Shown: positions 18,559 to 27,384 of the stretch, piece by piece
Layout of the letters: every line of letters starts with the position of its first letter
Position numbering within the stretch: position 1 is the stretch's first letter
Origin: Prolixibacteraceae bacterium
GTDB taxonomy: Bacteria; Bacteroidota; Bacteroidia; Bacteroidales; Prolixibacteraceae
Assembly: GCA_029975525.1 (NCBI GenBank)
Contig: JARKOX010000045.1
Location: forward strand, 47,490 to 111,489
Reading direction: 5' to 3'
Length of the DNA: 64,000 nt
Position numbers and translations under genes: made by a program
Notes under the pieces: generated by a model
Told to the model about the DNA's origin: nothing
What the model saw: only the letters and a program-made list of their open reading frames with translations
The model's database searches: none

Positions 18559-20505
18559 TCAGCTGATCATCGTCCGGTTTCCCAATCGGTCGGCCAGAAA
18601 TTTTTCAACCTTTTTCAGGTTCATATATTTCGATTGTGCGTCGATTACCTTTTCAAAATCGTCTTCCCCGGTAAGTCCGGCGATCTGCTTCTCGATATCG
18701 GCCAGCAGGTATTTCACCTTCCGCAGCTTGTACTCATTCACAATTTTGGGGACCAGCCACTCCAGGATATCCTCCTCTTTTTCGGTGTAAGAGCCGGCTT
18801 TGCTCCAGCGTTTGCTTTCCACCCATTTTTCGGCCAGCAGGTCGATGGCCAGCCGACTGATCCGGGCATCGGGATGATGGAAGAAATAGCGGTCGGGCTG
18901 AAAATCATCCTCCTCGAGCCGATCGGCCATCTCTTCGATAATCGTTTTAAATTCGGGTTTGTCCGAAACCAGGTCGTCGTTGATCAGCTGGGCAAGAATA
19001 AAATACCCGACGGAAATAATTTCTGTTTGCCCCGGCGTTTCCGATTCCTGTTCAAAAAGCGGAGACTTGCAGTATTTCAGCAAAATACGCAGCAACTCCT
19101 GTTCTTCGGTATCCAACCCGGCTGGTTGCGGCGTGGGTGGAGCAACCTGCGGTTTGGCTTTGGCGGGCTGGTCGGGAGGAAGCTGAAAGCCGGCTTTCCC
19201 CGACCGGTGGCGGAGAATCTTCCGCACTTCGTTATACAGGATCGACTCGTCCACATTCAGCAACTTGCTGCATTCGCGGATATACACCGACCGCATGATG
19301 GTATCGGGAATCACGGAGACCGAGCGCAACACGTCGGTAATTAATTTTGCCCGCGCCACCGGATCGTTTTCAGTGGTTTTCAGCAACAACCGCGTTTTAA
19401 ACTGGATGAAGTCGGTTTCGTTTTCGGCAATATAGTGCAACAGTTCGGTAGCATTGTGTTTCCGGGCAAACGAGTCGGGATCTTCGCCGCCGGGCAGCAG
19501 CAGCACTTTTACGTTCAGCCCCTCTTCGAGTACCAGGTCGATCCCGCGCAACGAGGCTTTGATGCCGGCTTCGTCGCCATCGTAAAGAATGGTGACATTG
19601 GGGGTAAAGCGCCGGATGAGCCGGATCTGGTCGGGGGTGAGCGCCGTTCCCGACGAGGCCACCACATTCTCAATTCCCGCCTGGTGCAGCGAAAGCACAT
19701 CGGTGTACCCTTCCACCAGGAAACATTTGTCGGCACGCATTATTTCGCGTTTGGCCTGAAAAATCCCGTAGAGCACCCTGCTTTTGTGGTAGATCTCCGA
19801 CTCGGGCGAGTTGAGGTATTTGGCGGCGTTGGGATCGTGTTTCAGGATACGTCCGCCAAAAGCGATTACCCTGCCGGCCAGGTTGTGGATCGGGAACATC
19901 ACCCGTCCGGAAAAACGGTCACGCACCCAGTCGTCGCGTTTGATGGTCAGCCCTGTTTTTTCCAGGAATTCCATGCGGTACCCTTCGCGCTGGGCTGCGT
20001 CGGTGAAGGTACTTTTCCCGTCGGGACAGAAGCCCAGCTCAAATTTTTTGACAATGTCCTCGCGAAAACCCCTTTCGCGAAAATAGCCCAGTCCAACGGT
20101 CCGCCCTTCCGGCTCTTCCCACAGGAATCGCGAAAAATATTTCTGGGCAAATCCCGAGACGATCATCATACTTTCGCGGTCGTCTTTCTGCTGCCGCTCC
20201 TCTTCGCTCTCCTCCTTTTCAACAATCTCGATGTGATACTTGCGCGCCAGCCATTTCAGCGCCTCCGGGTAAGAGAGGCTTTCATGCTCCATGATAAAGT
20301 TGACCGCATTTCCTCCCTTTCCGCAGCCAAAACATTTAAAAATTCCTTTGGCGGGCGAAACGGTAAACGAGGGGGTCTTTTCGTTGTGGAACGGGCAGTT
20401 CCCCAAATAATTGACGCCCCGCCGCTTCAGGTTTACAAAATCGGAAACTACCTCCACAATTTCCGAAGCATCTAAAATCCGTTCAATGGTAGCCTGTTCG
20501 ATCAT
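18559..20505 (-). CDS. dnaG: DNA primase
   Basis: RRGVNYLGNCPFHNEKTPSFTVSPAKGIFKCFGCGKGGNAVNFIM zinc finger; TOPRIM KCFLVEGYTDVLSLHQAGIENVVASSGTALTPDQ; ILYDGDEAG. Confidence 0.97.
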   Translation of the reverse strand: MIEQATIERILDASEIVEVVSDFVNLKRRGVNYLGNCPFHNEKTPSFTVSPAKGIFKCFGCGKGGNAVNFIMEHESLSYPEALKWLARKYHIEIVEKEESEEERQQKDDRESMMIVSGFAQKYFSRFLWEEPEGRTVGLGYFRERGFREDIVKKFELGFCPDGKSTFTDAAQREGYRMEFLEKTGLTIKRDDWVRDRFSGRVMFPIHNLAGRVIAFGGRILKHDPNAAKYLNSPESEIYHKSRVLYGIFQAKREIMRADKCFLVEGYTDVLSLHQAGIENVVASSGTALTPDQIRLIRRFTPNVTILYDGDEAGIKASLRGIDLVLEEGLNVKVLLLPGGEDPDSFARKHNATELLHYIAENETDFIQFKTRLLLKTTENDPVARAKLITDVLRSVSVIPDTIMRSVYIRECSKLLNVDESILYNEVRKILRHRSGKAGFQLPPDQPAKAKPQVAPPTPQPAGLDTEEQELLRILLKYCKSPLFEQESETPGQTEIISVGYFILAQLINDDLVSDKPEFKTIIEEMADRLEEDDFQPDRYFFHHPDARISRLAIDLLAEKWVESKRWSKAGSYTEKEEDILEWLVPKIVNEYKLRKVKYLLADIEKQIAGLTGEDDFEKVIDAQSKYMNLKKVEKFLADRLGNRTMIS

Positions 20506-20617
20506 GGATACAAATGTAGAAAATTAGCACCTGCTTTTCGTTGTAATACTCCCAACAACCTCTATTTTTAGACGGAAAACCCGGTGGTTAACGCCATTGT
20601 GCAAAAAATAAATTTGG

Positions 20618-21310
20618 ATGAAGAAGAAAAAACTGGTGGTCTTTTCGGGAGCCGGAATGAGCCAGGAGAGCGGACTGAAAACCTTCCGCGACATGGGCGG
20701 AGTGTGGGAGCAATACGAGGTAACCGAGGTCGCCAGTCCCGAAGCCTGGGACCGGCATCCCGCACGGGTGCTACAGTTTTACAACGAACGCCGCAAGCAG
20801 CTGTGGGAAGCTCGCCCCAACGCAGGCCATCTGGGAATCGCCGCGCTCGAACAACATTTCGAGGTGCAGGTGATCACCCAAAATGTCGATGACCTGCACG
20901 AACGGGCGGGGAGCAGCCAGGTGCTCCATCTGCACGGCGAATTGCGCAAAGCCCGCAGCACGGCCGATCCGCGGCTGGTTTACACACTGGAACACTGGGA
21001 GCTGAAGCTGGGCGACCGGTGCGAAAAAGGGAGCCAGCTTCGCCCGCACATCGTTTGGTTTGGCGAGGCCGTTCCGGCGATGGCCGAGGCAATTTCCCTG
21101 ACCCGTCAAGCCGACATTTTTGTGGTCATCGGCACCTCGCTGGCCGTTTATCCGGCAGCCAGCCTCCTCGACGAGGTGCGCAGCGGCGTACCGGTCTTTG
21201 TGGTCGACCCCGGCGATCTTCCCCTTTCCGGCAAACAGATCACCTTCATCCGCCAAAAAGCCGGCGAAGGAATCAAAATGTTGACTGAAAAACTTCTACC
21301 TTTGAAATAA
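20618..21310 (+). CDS. cobB: NAD-dependent protein deacylase, Sir2 family
   Basis: VVFSGAGMSQESGLKTFRD; ITQNVDDLHERAGSSQVLHLHGEL; LRPHIVWFGE; FVVIGTSLAVYPAASL. Confidence 0.93.
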   Translation: MKKKKLVVFSGAGMSQESGLKTFRDMGGVWEQYEVTEVASPEAWDRHPARVLQFYNERRKQLWEARPNAGHLGIAALEQHFEVQVITQNVDDLHERAGSSQVLHLHGELRKARSTADPRLVYTLEHWELKLGDRCEKGSQLRPHIVWFGEAVPAMAEAISLTRQADIFVVIGTSLAVYPAASLLDEVRSGVPVFVVDPGDLPLSGKQITFIRQKAGEGIKMLTEKLLPLK

Positions 21311-21367
21311 GCGGCCACCCGGATGAAAAACCGACCGCTTTTTGTTATAACAAATAAACAGATTACC

Positions 21368-21985
21368 ATGAACCTGAAAAAAACAGTCTGCCTGCTCCTC
21401 TTTTCGACAGCGGTTTTCGGCGCTGCCGCCCAGCGTTTCGAAGGAGGTGTCCTGGTGGGTTTTAACGGCACCCAGGTGGAAGGCGATACCTACAAGGGAT
21501 ACAACAAACCCGGCCTGCTGGCCGGCGCTTATATCCAAACCGACCTGGCACCCGCTGTTTTCGCCGGCATGGAAATCAAATATTCGCAAAAAGGCGCCCG
21601 CAACCGGCAGGATCCCAAAAATCCCAATCCCGAAAAATATATCATGCGGCTCAACTATGTCGACATCCCGTTTTTTGCCGGTTTTCGCACCAGCGAAACC
21701 ATTTCGGTGATTGGCGGCGCTTCGCTGGGATACCTCATCCGGGCCACCGAGTATAATGAATACGGCGAATTCCCCCCGCAGGACCAAAAACCTTTCAACG
21801 ATTTTGACCTGCAGCCTTTTGTTGGCTTCCAGTTTGAACTGCTCGACCGGCTGAAGCTGGACCTGCGCATGGCCTACTCGGTACTTCCCGTCCGCGGGAA
21901 ACCCGAAAACGACCTTTGGTACTGGAGGCAAAACCAATTCAACAACGTTATTTCGCTGGCCCTCTATTACCGTCTCGACCGATGA
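21368..21985 (+). CDS. Outer membrane beta-barrel (PorT-like) protein
   Basis: Signal MNLKKTVCLLLFSTAVFGAAAQ; GGVLVGFNGTQVEGDTYKGYNKPGLLAGAYIQTDLA; YVDIPFFAGFR. Confidence 0.75.
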   Translation: MNLKKTVCLLLFSTAVFGAAAQRFEGGVLVGFNGTQVEGDTYKGYNKPGLLAGAYIQTDLAPAVFAGMEIKYSQKGARNRQDPKNPNPEKYIMRLNYVDIPFFAGFRTSETISVIGGASLGYLIRATEYNEYGEFPPQDQKPFNDFDLQPFVGFQFELLDRLKLDLRMAYSVLPVRGKPENDLWYWRQNQFNNVISLALYYRLDR

Positions 21986-22563
21986 ACAGGACCAAACGTA
22001 AAATAGCAGTGGCTGTAACCGGCGCCAGCGGCGCTGTTTATGCCCAAATCCTCCTGCAAAAACTTTTGCACCCGGCTTTTGAACTGGAAGAAGTTGCCGT
22101 CATTTTTTCAACAAATGCCCGCGATATCTGGCATTTTGAACTCGAAGAAGAATTTGTACCGGAAGCTCCGCTGAAAGTTTACCGCAAAGACGATTTTTAC
22201 GCCCCTTTTGCATCGGGCTCCTCCTCGTTTGACACGCTGATTGTCTGCCCCTGCTCCATGGGCACTTTGGGACGGATTGCCGGCGGAATTTCGGACGACC
22301 TCATTACCCGCGCCGCCGATGTGATGCTGAAAGAGCGGCGACGGCTCATCCTGGTACCGCGCGAAACACCTTACAGCCTGATCCATCTCGAAAATATGCA
22401 GCGGGTAACCCTGGCCGGCGCCATCATCTGTCCGGCAACACCGTCGTTTTACAACAAACCGGAAAATATCCGCCAACTGGCAGAAACCGTTGTGGACCGT
22501 ATCCTGCAACTGGCCGGTTTCCCGGTTGACACCTTCCGGTGGGGCGAAAACCCAACGCTGTAA
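21982..22563 (+). CDS. ubiX: UbiX family flavin prenyltransferase
   Basis: KIAVAVTGASGAVYAQILLQKL; IVCPCSMGTLGRIAGGISDDLITRAADVMLKERRRLILVPRETPYS; ATG overlaps the upstream stop (ATGA). Confidence 0.93.
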   Translation: MNRTKRKIAVAVTGASGAVYAQILLQKLLHPAFELEEVAVIFSTNARDIWHFELEEEFVPEAPLKVYRKDDFYAPFASGSSSFDTLIVCPCSMGTLGRIAGGISDDLITRAADVMLKERRRLILVPRETPYSLIHLENMQRVTLAGAIICPATPSFYNKPENIRQLAETVVDRILQLAGFPVDTFRWGENPTL

Positions 22564-22644
22564 TCCGAACATATTCTCGCCATTCTTTGCTTGCAATTTG
22601 ATTCATTTCCCCGTAACTTATATCGTATTATTAATCAGGAAGAA

Positions 22645-23337
22645 ATGGATCATCAGCAGCACCTTGCAGAAATTAAATTTTCGGTTCTGATGTGGAGTGT
22701 AATGGTTTTTTTTTATCTCTACTATTATACCACACACGCCAGATTTTTCCTGAAAATTGCTGAAAAAAACTGCTCCCCCCAACTTCAGAATACCGCATTA
22801 TTCCTGGCAAAAAAACTAACCGGAGCTCTTCTGTTGGGTATTATTCCCGGAATTTTGTACTACCTCTTGATTCGCCCTGATTTTTCAGAATTCGGATTAA
22901 CTTTTTCCGATTTTAAAACGAACCTGCTCCCCATTGGGATTCTCTCCCTGATCATTTTTTCAATTCTTTTCATTTATCAAAAATTTTACCCAGCCGAGGA
23001 GTTGCTTCAAGCGGAAAAGAGCTTTTCAACCCGCTTTGTCCATGCGATGGGCTGGATATTTTATTTGACGGGATATGAATTTTTTTTTCGGGGAATTCTG
23101 CTGGTAGAATGCTACCATTTTTTGGGATTTTGGCCTGCAATTGCGGTGAATATCGCCATCTACTCCGCCATCCACATGGTAAATGGGAAAGCACAAACGA
23201 TTGGTTCAATGATTTTTGGTTTTGTTGCCTGCTACTTTACCCTTACCCGGGGAACCATCTTGATCCCCATTTTCATGCACATCGCTCTCAGTATTTTCGC
23301 TGACTATTTCAATCTGTCACAGAAAAATCAAATTTAG
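22645..23337 (+). CDS. CPBP-family intramembrane protease-like protein
   Basis: Polytopic; YEFFFRGILLVECYHFLGFWPAIAVNIAIYSAIHMVNGKAQTIGSMIFGFVACYFTLTRGTILIPIFMHIA resembles the CPBP motif order. Confidence 0.65.
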   Translation: MDHQQHLAEIKFSVLMWSVMVFFYLYYYTTHARFFLKIAEKNCSPQLQNTALFLAKKLTGALLLGIIPGILYYLLIRPDFSEFGLTFSDFKTNLLPIGILSLIIFSILFIYQKFYPAEELLQAEKSFSTRFVHAMGWIFYLTGYEFFFRGILLVECYHFLGFWPAIAVNIAIYSAIHMVNGKAQTIGSMIFGFVACYFTLTRGTILIPIFMHIALSIFADYFNLSQKNQI

Positions 23338-23367
23338 GTATGCCCTAATCAATAATCTTCTGCTGCC

Positions 23368-24378
23368 ATGAAATGTTTGGTAACCGGTGCCACCGGATTT
23401 GTAGGCGATCGTTTGGTAGAGGAACTTCTGAAAAAAGGGAACCAGGTTCATGTTTTGGCCCGGTCTCCCGACAGCTTAAGCCCTTTTTTAGCCTGGCTGG
23501 TAACCCCTTTTCAGGGAGATTTGAACGACAGGCAGATGTTAAACCGCGCCATGAAAGGCTGCGATACGGTTTTTCACCTGGCGGCCTATGCCAATATCTG
23601 GTCGAAAGATAAAAGGCAGGCCTGGAATACCAATGTTGCCGGGACCAAAAACATCCTGGAGGCAGCCTTGCAAAACAACATCAAAAAGATCGTTTTTACG
23701 TCCACCGCCGCGATTCTTCCGCCATCCCCAAGCGGGGAAGCGATTGACGAAAATGCTCCATGGCCGGAAAAATTTCTGACCGACTATGAAACGACCAAAA
23801 TGATGGCCGAACAGCTCTGTCAGGAATACAGCCAAAAAGGGCTGAATATTGTAATCGTAAATCCTCCCCGCATTTTCGGGCCGGGCCGTCTTTCCAAAAG
23901 TAATTCCCTTACCCTTCTGATAAAAAAATACATCGAGGGAAAATGGCGGATTATTCCTGGAAACGGAAAGGCCATTGGAAGTTATGTTTTTATCGACGAC
24001 GTAATCAACGGGCACCTTCTGGCCATGCAAAAGGGGGTCTCCGGCGAAAGATACATTTTGGGAGGGACGAATATTTCGTTCAACGATTTTTTCAAGCTCC
24101 TTGCTTACGTTTCCGGAAAAAAAACCAGACTCTTCCATCTGCCCTGCTTTTTGATGTTACTCATTTCAAAAATTGAGCTGCTGATGGCTGAATGTTTTAG
24201 CAAAAAACCCCTCATCACCCCGGCGTGGGTAAAAAGATATCTCCAAAATCGTCCGGTTTCAAGCCAAAAGGCCATCACGCAGTTGGACTACACCATTACG
24301 CCTCTTGACGAGGGAATTCGCAAGACGATTAACTGGCTGAAAACGAAAGAAAAATGGAACTCGGAAACTATGCTTTAA
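23368..24378 (+). CDS. NAD-dependent epimerase/dehydratase (3-beta-HSD-like)
   Basis: MKCLVTGATGFVGDRLVEELLKKGNQVHVLAR; VFHLAAYANIW; VNPPRIFGPG. Confidence 0.87.
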   Translation: MKCLVTGATGFVGDRLVEELLKKGNQVHVLARSPDSLSPFLAWLVTPFQGDLNDRQMLNRAMKGCDTVFHLAAYANIWSKDKRQAWNTNVAGTKNILEAALQNNIKKIVFTSTAAILPPSPSGEAIDENAPWPEKFLTDYETTKMMAEQLCQEYSQKGLNIVIVNPPRIFGPGRLSKSNSLTLLIKKYIEGKWRIIPGNGKAIGSYVFIDDVINGHLLAMQKGVSGERYILGGTNISFNDFFKLLAYVSGKKTRLFHLPCFLMLLISKIELLMAECFSKKPLITPAWVKRYLQNRPVSSQKAITQLDYTITPLDEGIRKTINWLKTKEKWNSETML

Positions 24379-25139
24379 TTACCGGCGCCAGCGCCGGCAC
24401 CGGAAAACAAATTGCGGTTGAATGTGCCAAACGGGGTTTTAACCTTTATTTGGTTTCATTGCCCGATTCGGGCCTTGAACAACTGGCTGAAGAGCTGCAA
24501 CGCAATTATCCTGTCGATATCAAGTTCCTCTCCATCGACCTTACCCAATCGGAATCCCCGAAAAAAGTATTTGACTATGCCGTTAAAAACCGGATTGCCG
24601 TTAACATTCTGGTCAATAATGCCGGTTTGGGATTTGACGGAAAACTGGAAGATTTATCCCTTTTTTTAATCGACACCATGATCCTTTTAAATATTCGCGC
24701 ATCCACTTTACTCACCTTCCTTTTTCTGTCAGAAATGAAAAAGCAAAAAACCGCTTACATCCTAAACATCAGCAGTTTTGGAGCGCTTGTCCCCCTGCCT
24801 TTCAAAAGTGTTTATGCTGCAACCAAAACCTACCTGCTTTTTTTAACCAGCGCACTACGCCGGGAATTAAAAGGGACCAATATTCACTTAACCTCGGTTC
24901 ATCCCTGCGGAATCACTTCTGAAAGGGCAATCGAAAACGTAAGGAAATCAGCATTTTTTGCACGGGCTGCTGCGTTAACCCCCTCCGAGGTTGCCAAAAT
25001 CTCGATGGATAACCTTTTTGCAGAAAACCCTTTTGTAGTGCCCGGTTTAATGCCAAAAATCTACTATTATTTAGGATCGTGCATTCCACATGGAATCGTT
25101 ATCAAACTGGTGGAGCGCATATTTCAAAAAACCACCTGA
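24354..25139 (+). CDS. Short-chain dehydrogenase/reductase
   Basis: ALITGASAGTGKQIAVECAKRGFNLYLVS; ILVNNAGLGFDG; SSFGALVPLPFKSVYAATKTY; 25-nt overlap with the upstream gene. Confidence 0.88.
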   Translation: MELGNYALITGASAGTGKQIAVECAKRGFNLYLVSLPDSGLEQLAEELQRNYPVDIKFLSIDLTQSESPKKVFDYAVKNRIAVNILVNNAGLGFDGKLEDLSLFLIDTMILLNIRASTLLTFLFLSEMKKQKTAYILNISSFGALVPLPFKSVYAATKTYLLFLTSALRRELKGTNIHLTSVHPCGITSERAIENVRKSAFFARAAALTPSEVAKISMDNLFAENPFVVPGLMPKIYYYLGSCIPHGIVIKLVERIFQKTT

Positions 25140-25193
25140 CCCAATCACTTTTAATCCGGACGCACCCTTTGACACCCGAGCTGTCCGGTATGG

Positions 25194-25883
25194 CTAACTT
25201 TCGGCACAGGCCAGCGTAGCGATGCTCACCCTGGCGGCCCCGGCCTGTAACAGCGCAAAAGCGGCTGCTTCGAGGGTTGAGCCGGTGGTAACCACATCAT
25301 CAACCAGCAGCAGGTGTTTGCCGGCAAACTCTTCGGGATTTTCCACGGCAAATATTCCTTCCACATTTTGCCACCGTTCAAAACGGGTTTTGCGGGTTTG
25401 GGTGGGCGTAAAACGCACCCGCTGCAGGTTAGCCGCCGAAAGCGGTTTTTGCATGGCCTCCGCAATCCCGCGGGCAATCCATTCGCTCTGGTTGTACCCC
25501 CGCTGCCGCAACTTTTTCGGGTGCAGCGGAACGGGCACCACCACCTCAACGTCGCCAAATGGTGAAGAGAGAAGCTCCTGCCCGAAAATATTTCCGATTT
25601 CCGGCCCCAGCTCTTTCAATCCTTTGTATTTGAGAAAGTGCACCAGCCGCTGATAACGGCTCCCCTTCCGGAAGTAAAGAAACGACGTGGCCAGCTCGAC
25701 CTCCACCCTTCCCCAAAAGAGTTGGGCCACCTTGTTTTCTGTCTCCCGGTGAAAGTTTGTCCGCGGGAAGTCGCTCCGGCAATCCAGACAAACATATTTC
25801 TCCTGGGAAATAAGTTTTTTCCCGCAAGTCACACACAGCGAAGGAAAAAACAGCTCCAGCAAATCATTCCACAAACCCGACAT
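25194..25883 (-). CDS. comF: ComF family phosphoribosyltransferase-like protein
   Basis: N-terminal CVTCGKKLISQEKYVCLDC; VVVPVPLHPKKLRQRGYNQSEWIARGIAEAM; LLVDDVVTTGSTLEAAAFAL. Confidence 0.9.
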   Translation of the reverse strand: MSGLWNDLLELFFPSLCVTCGKKLISQEKYVCLDCRSDFPRTNFHRETENKVAQLFWGRVEVELATSFLYFRKGSRYQRLVHFLKYKGLKELGPEIGNIFGQELLSSPFGDVEVVVPVPLHPKKLRQRGYNQSEWIARGIAEAMQKPLSAANLQRVRFTPTQTRKTRFERWQNVEGIFAVENPEEFAGKHLLLVDDVVTTGSTLEAAAFALLQAGAARVSIATLACAES

Positions 25884-26062
25884 TATGCAAAGGATTTTCG
25901 TAAAGTTAAATTTACATCAACCGGCTTAACTTTTAAATAAAGTTGGGGTAAAATCGACACCCGCCTGCTTAACAGATTCTTAAAAGTTCAGTAAAAACAG
26001 CATAAAATGCAGAAATTCAATTCCCTGTACATTTGAAGCATTACAAATTAACAATCCGAAAG

Positions 26063-26416
26063 ATGAAATTGAAAACAGTGATCCTGGGAGTAGTGATCCT
26101 TGCAGCGGCTACAACTACTGCTGCCGCCAGGGAGGGCAAAGCAGCCAAACCGGCAGAAGCCATGGTTACGCTGTCGGGCAAAGTAACCGACCAAAAAACC
26201 GGGGAAACCCTGACCGGTGTCAAAGTGGAAGTAAAAGAGACCGGCGTTTGCACCTACACCGATTTTGAGGGCGCCTACCAGCTGACCCTGCCCAAATCGG
26301 AAACTTACCAGCTGCGGTTCAACCTGGTTTCTTACCAGCCGGCCGTGACTGAAAAGATCAAAACCATCCCAACCGACGCCGTAAAAATCAATCAGGCATT
26401 AAACAGACTTCCATAG
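26063..26416 (+). CDS. Secreted carboxypeptidase-regulatory-like (CarboxypepD_reg) domain protein
   Basis: Signal peptide; VTLSGKVTDQKTGETLTGVKVEVKETGVCTYTDFEGAYQLTLPKSETYQLRFNLVSYQP. Confidence 0.8.
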   Translation: MKLKTVILGVVILAAATTTAAAREGKAAKPAEAMVTLSGKVTDQKTGETLTGVKVEVKETGVCTYTDFEGAYQLTLPKSETYQLRFNLVSYQPAVTEKIKTIPTDAVKINQALNRLP

Positions 26417-26460
26417 AATCATTTCCCCGATTCTTTTCCTTTTGATCAGAATGTCTTCGC

Positions 26461-26489
26461 AAGGTTGTTCGTCCGGACAACCTTTTTTT
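26461..26489 (+). terminator. Rho-independent terminator
   Basis: AAGGTTGT...ACAACCTT followed by TTTTTC. Confidence 0.75.
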
Positions 26490-26586
26490 CGTGCCGGCGG
26501 GTCGCCAAATGTAATTTTTGAACGGCATCGCATCCATTCTCTCACTTTTGAAGTAATTTCGTGGGAAAGATCAAACAGAAACATCA

Positions 26587-27171
26587 ATGGCAAAAATACA
26601 CTGGAAACCGGGCACCATGATCTACCCGTTGCCGGCCGTGATGGTCAGCTGCGGCGAATCGCCCGAAGAGTACAATATCCTCACCGTTTCATGGACCGGC
26701 ACCATCTGCAGCGACCCGCCGATGTGCTATATTTCGGTACGCCCCACCCGCTATTCCTACGGAATCCTCAAACGTACCGGCGAATTTGTGATCAACCTCA
26801 CCACCGAAAAGCTGGCCCGCGCAACCGACTGGTGCGGCTGCCGCTCGGGGCTCAAATACGACAAATGGAAAGAGATGGGGCTCACCCCGCTCCCCGGCCG
26901 GATCGTGAAAGCCCCCCTGATTGCCGAATCGCCGGTAAACATCGAATGTGTGGTAAAACAGATCATCGACCTGGGCGTGCACCACATGTTTATTGCCGAA
27001 GTGGTCAGCGTTACCGCCGATGACAGCTACATCGACGAAACCGGCGCATTCAGCCTGGCCAAAGCCCGCCCGCTGGTGTACAACCACGGTCACTATTTTG
27101 GACTGGGCAAAAAAATCGGGAAATTTGGCTGGTCGGTCGAAAAGAAAAAACGGAACAAAAAAGAGAAGTAA
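26587..27171 (+). CDS. Flavin reductase family protein
   Basis: GTMIYPLPAVMVSCG; NILTVSWTGTICSDPPMCYISVRPTRYSYGILKRTGEFVINLTTEKL. Confidence 0.88.
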   Translation: MAKIHWKPGTMIYPLPAVMVSCGESPEEYNILTVSWTGTICSDPPMCYISVRPTRYSYGILKRTGEFVINLTTEKLARATDWCGCRSGLKYDKWKEMGLTPLPGRIVKAPLIAESPVNIECVVKQIIDLGVHHMFIAEVVSVTADDSYIDETGAFSLAKARPLVYNHGHYFGLGKKIGKFGWSVEKKKRNKKEK

Positions 27172-27384
27172 CTTTTGGGGTTCTCTTCTCCCTGCTGAAT
27201 TAAGCCTTTTCATTTCACGGTTCAGTAACCTCGCTCCCGAATTTTTCGCCGGATCAATTGTAATAACCAGCGCCTGCATTTTACCCATTGGCTGTGTCTG
27301 GGGCAAAAACAGAGAAGGTTCTTTGCCGAAAATTCCTGCTTTTAACCTGAAATCCGTAATCTTGCAACCTAAAATCATTCGACA

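Noticed and set aside
19435-20475. 346-aa plus-strand ORF
   Set aside because: Antisense to dnaG; shadow ORF.
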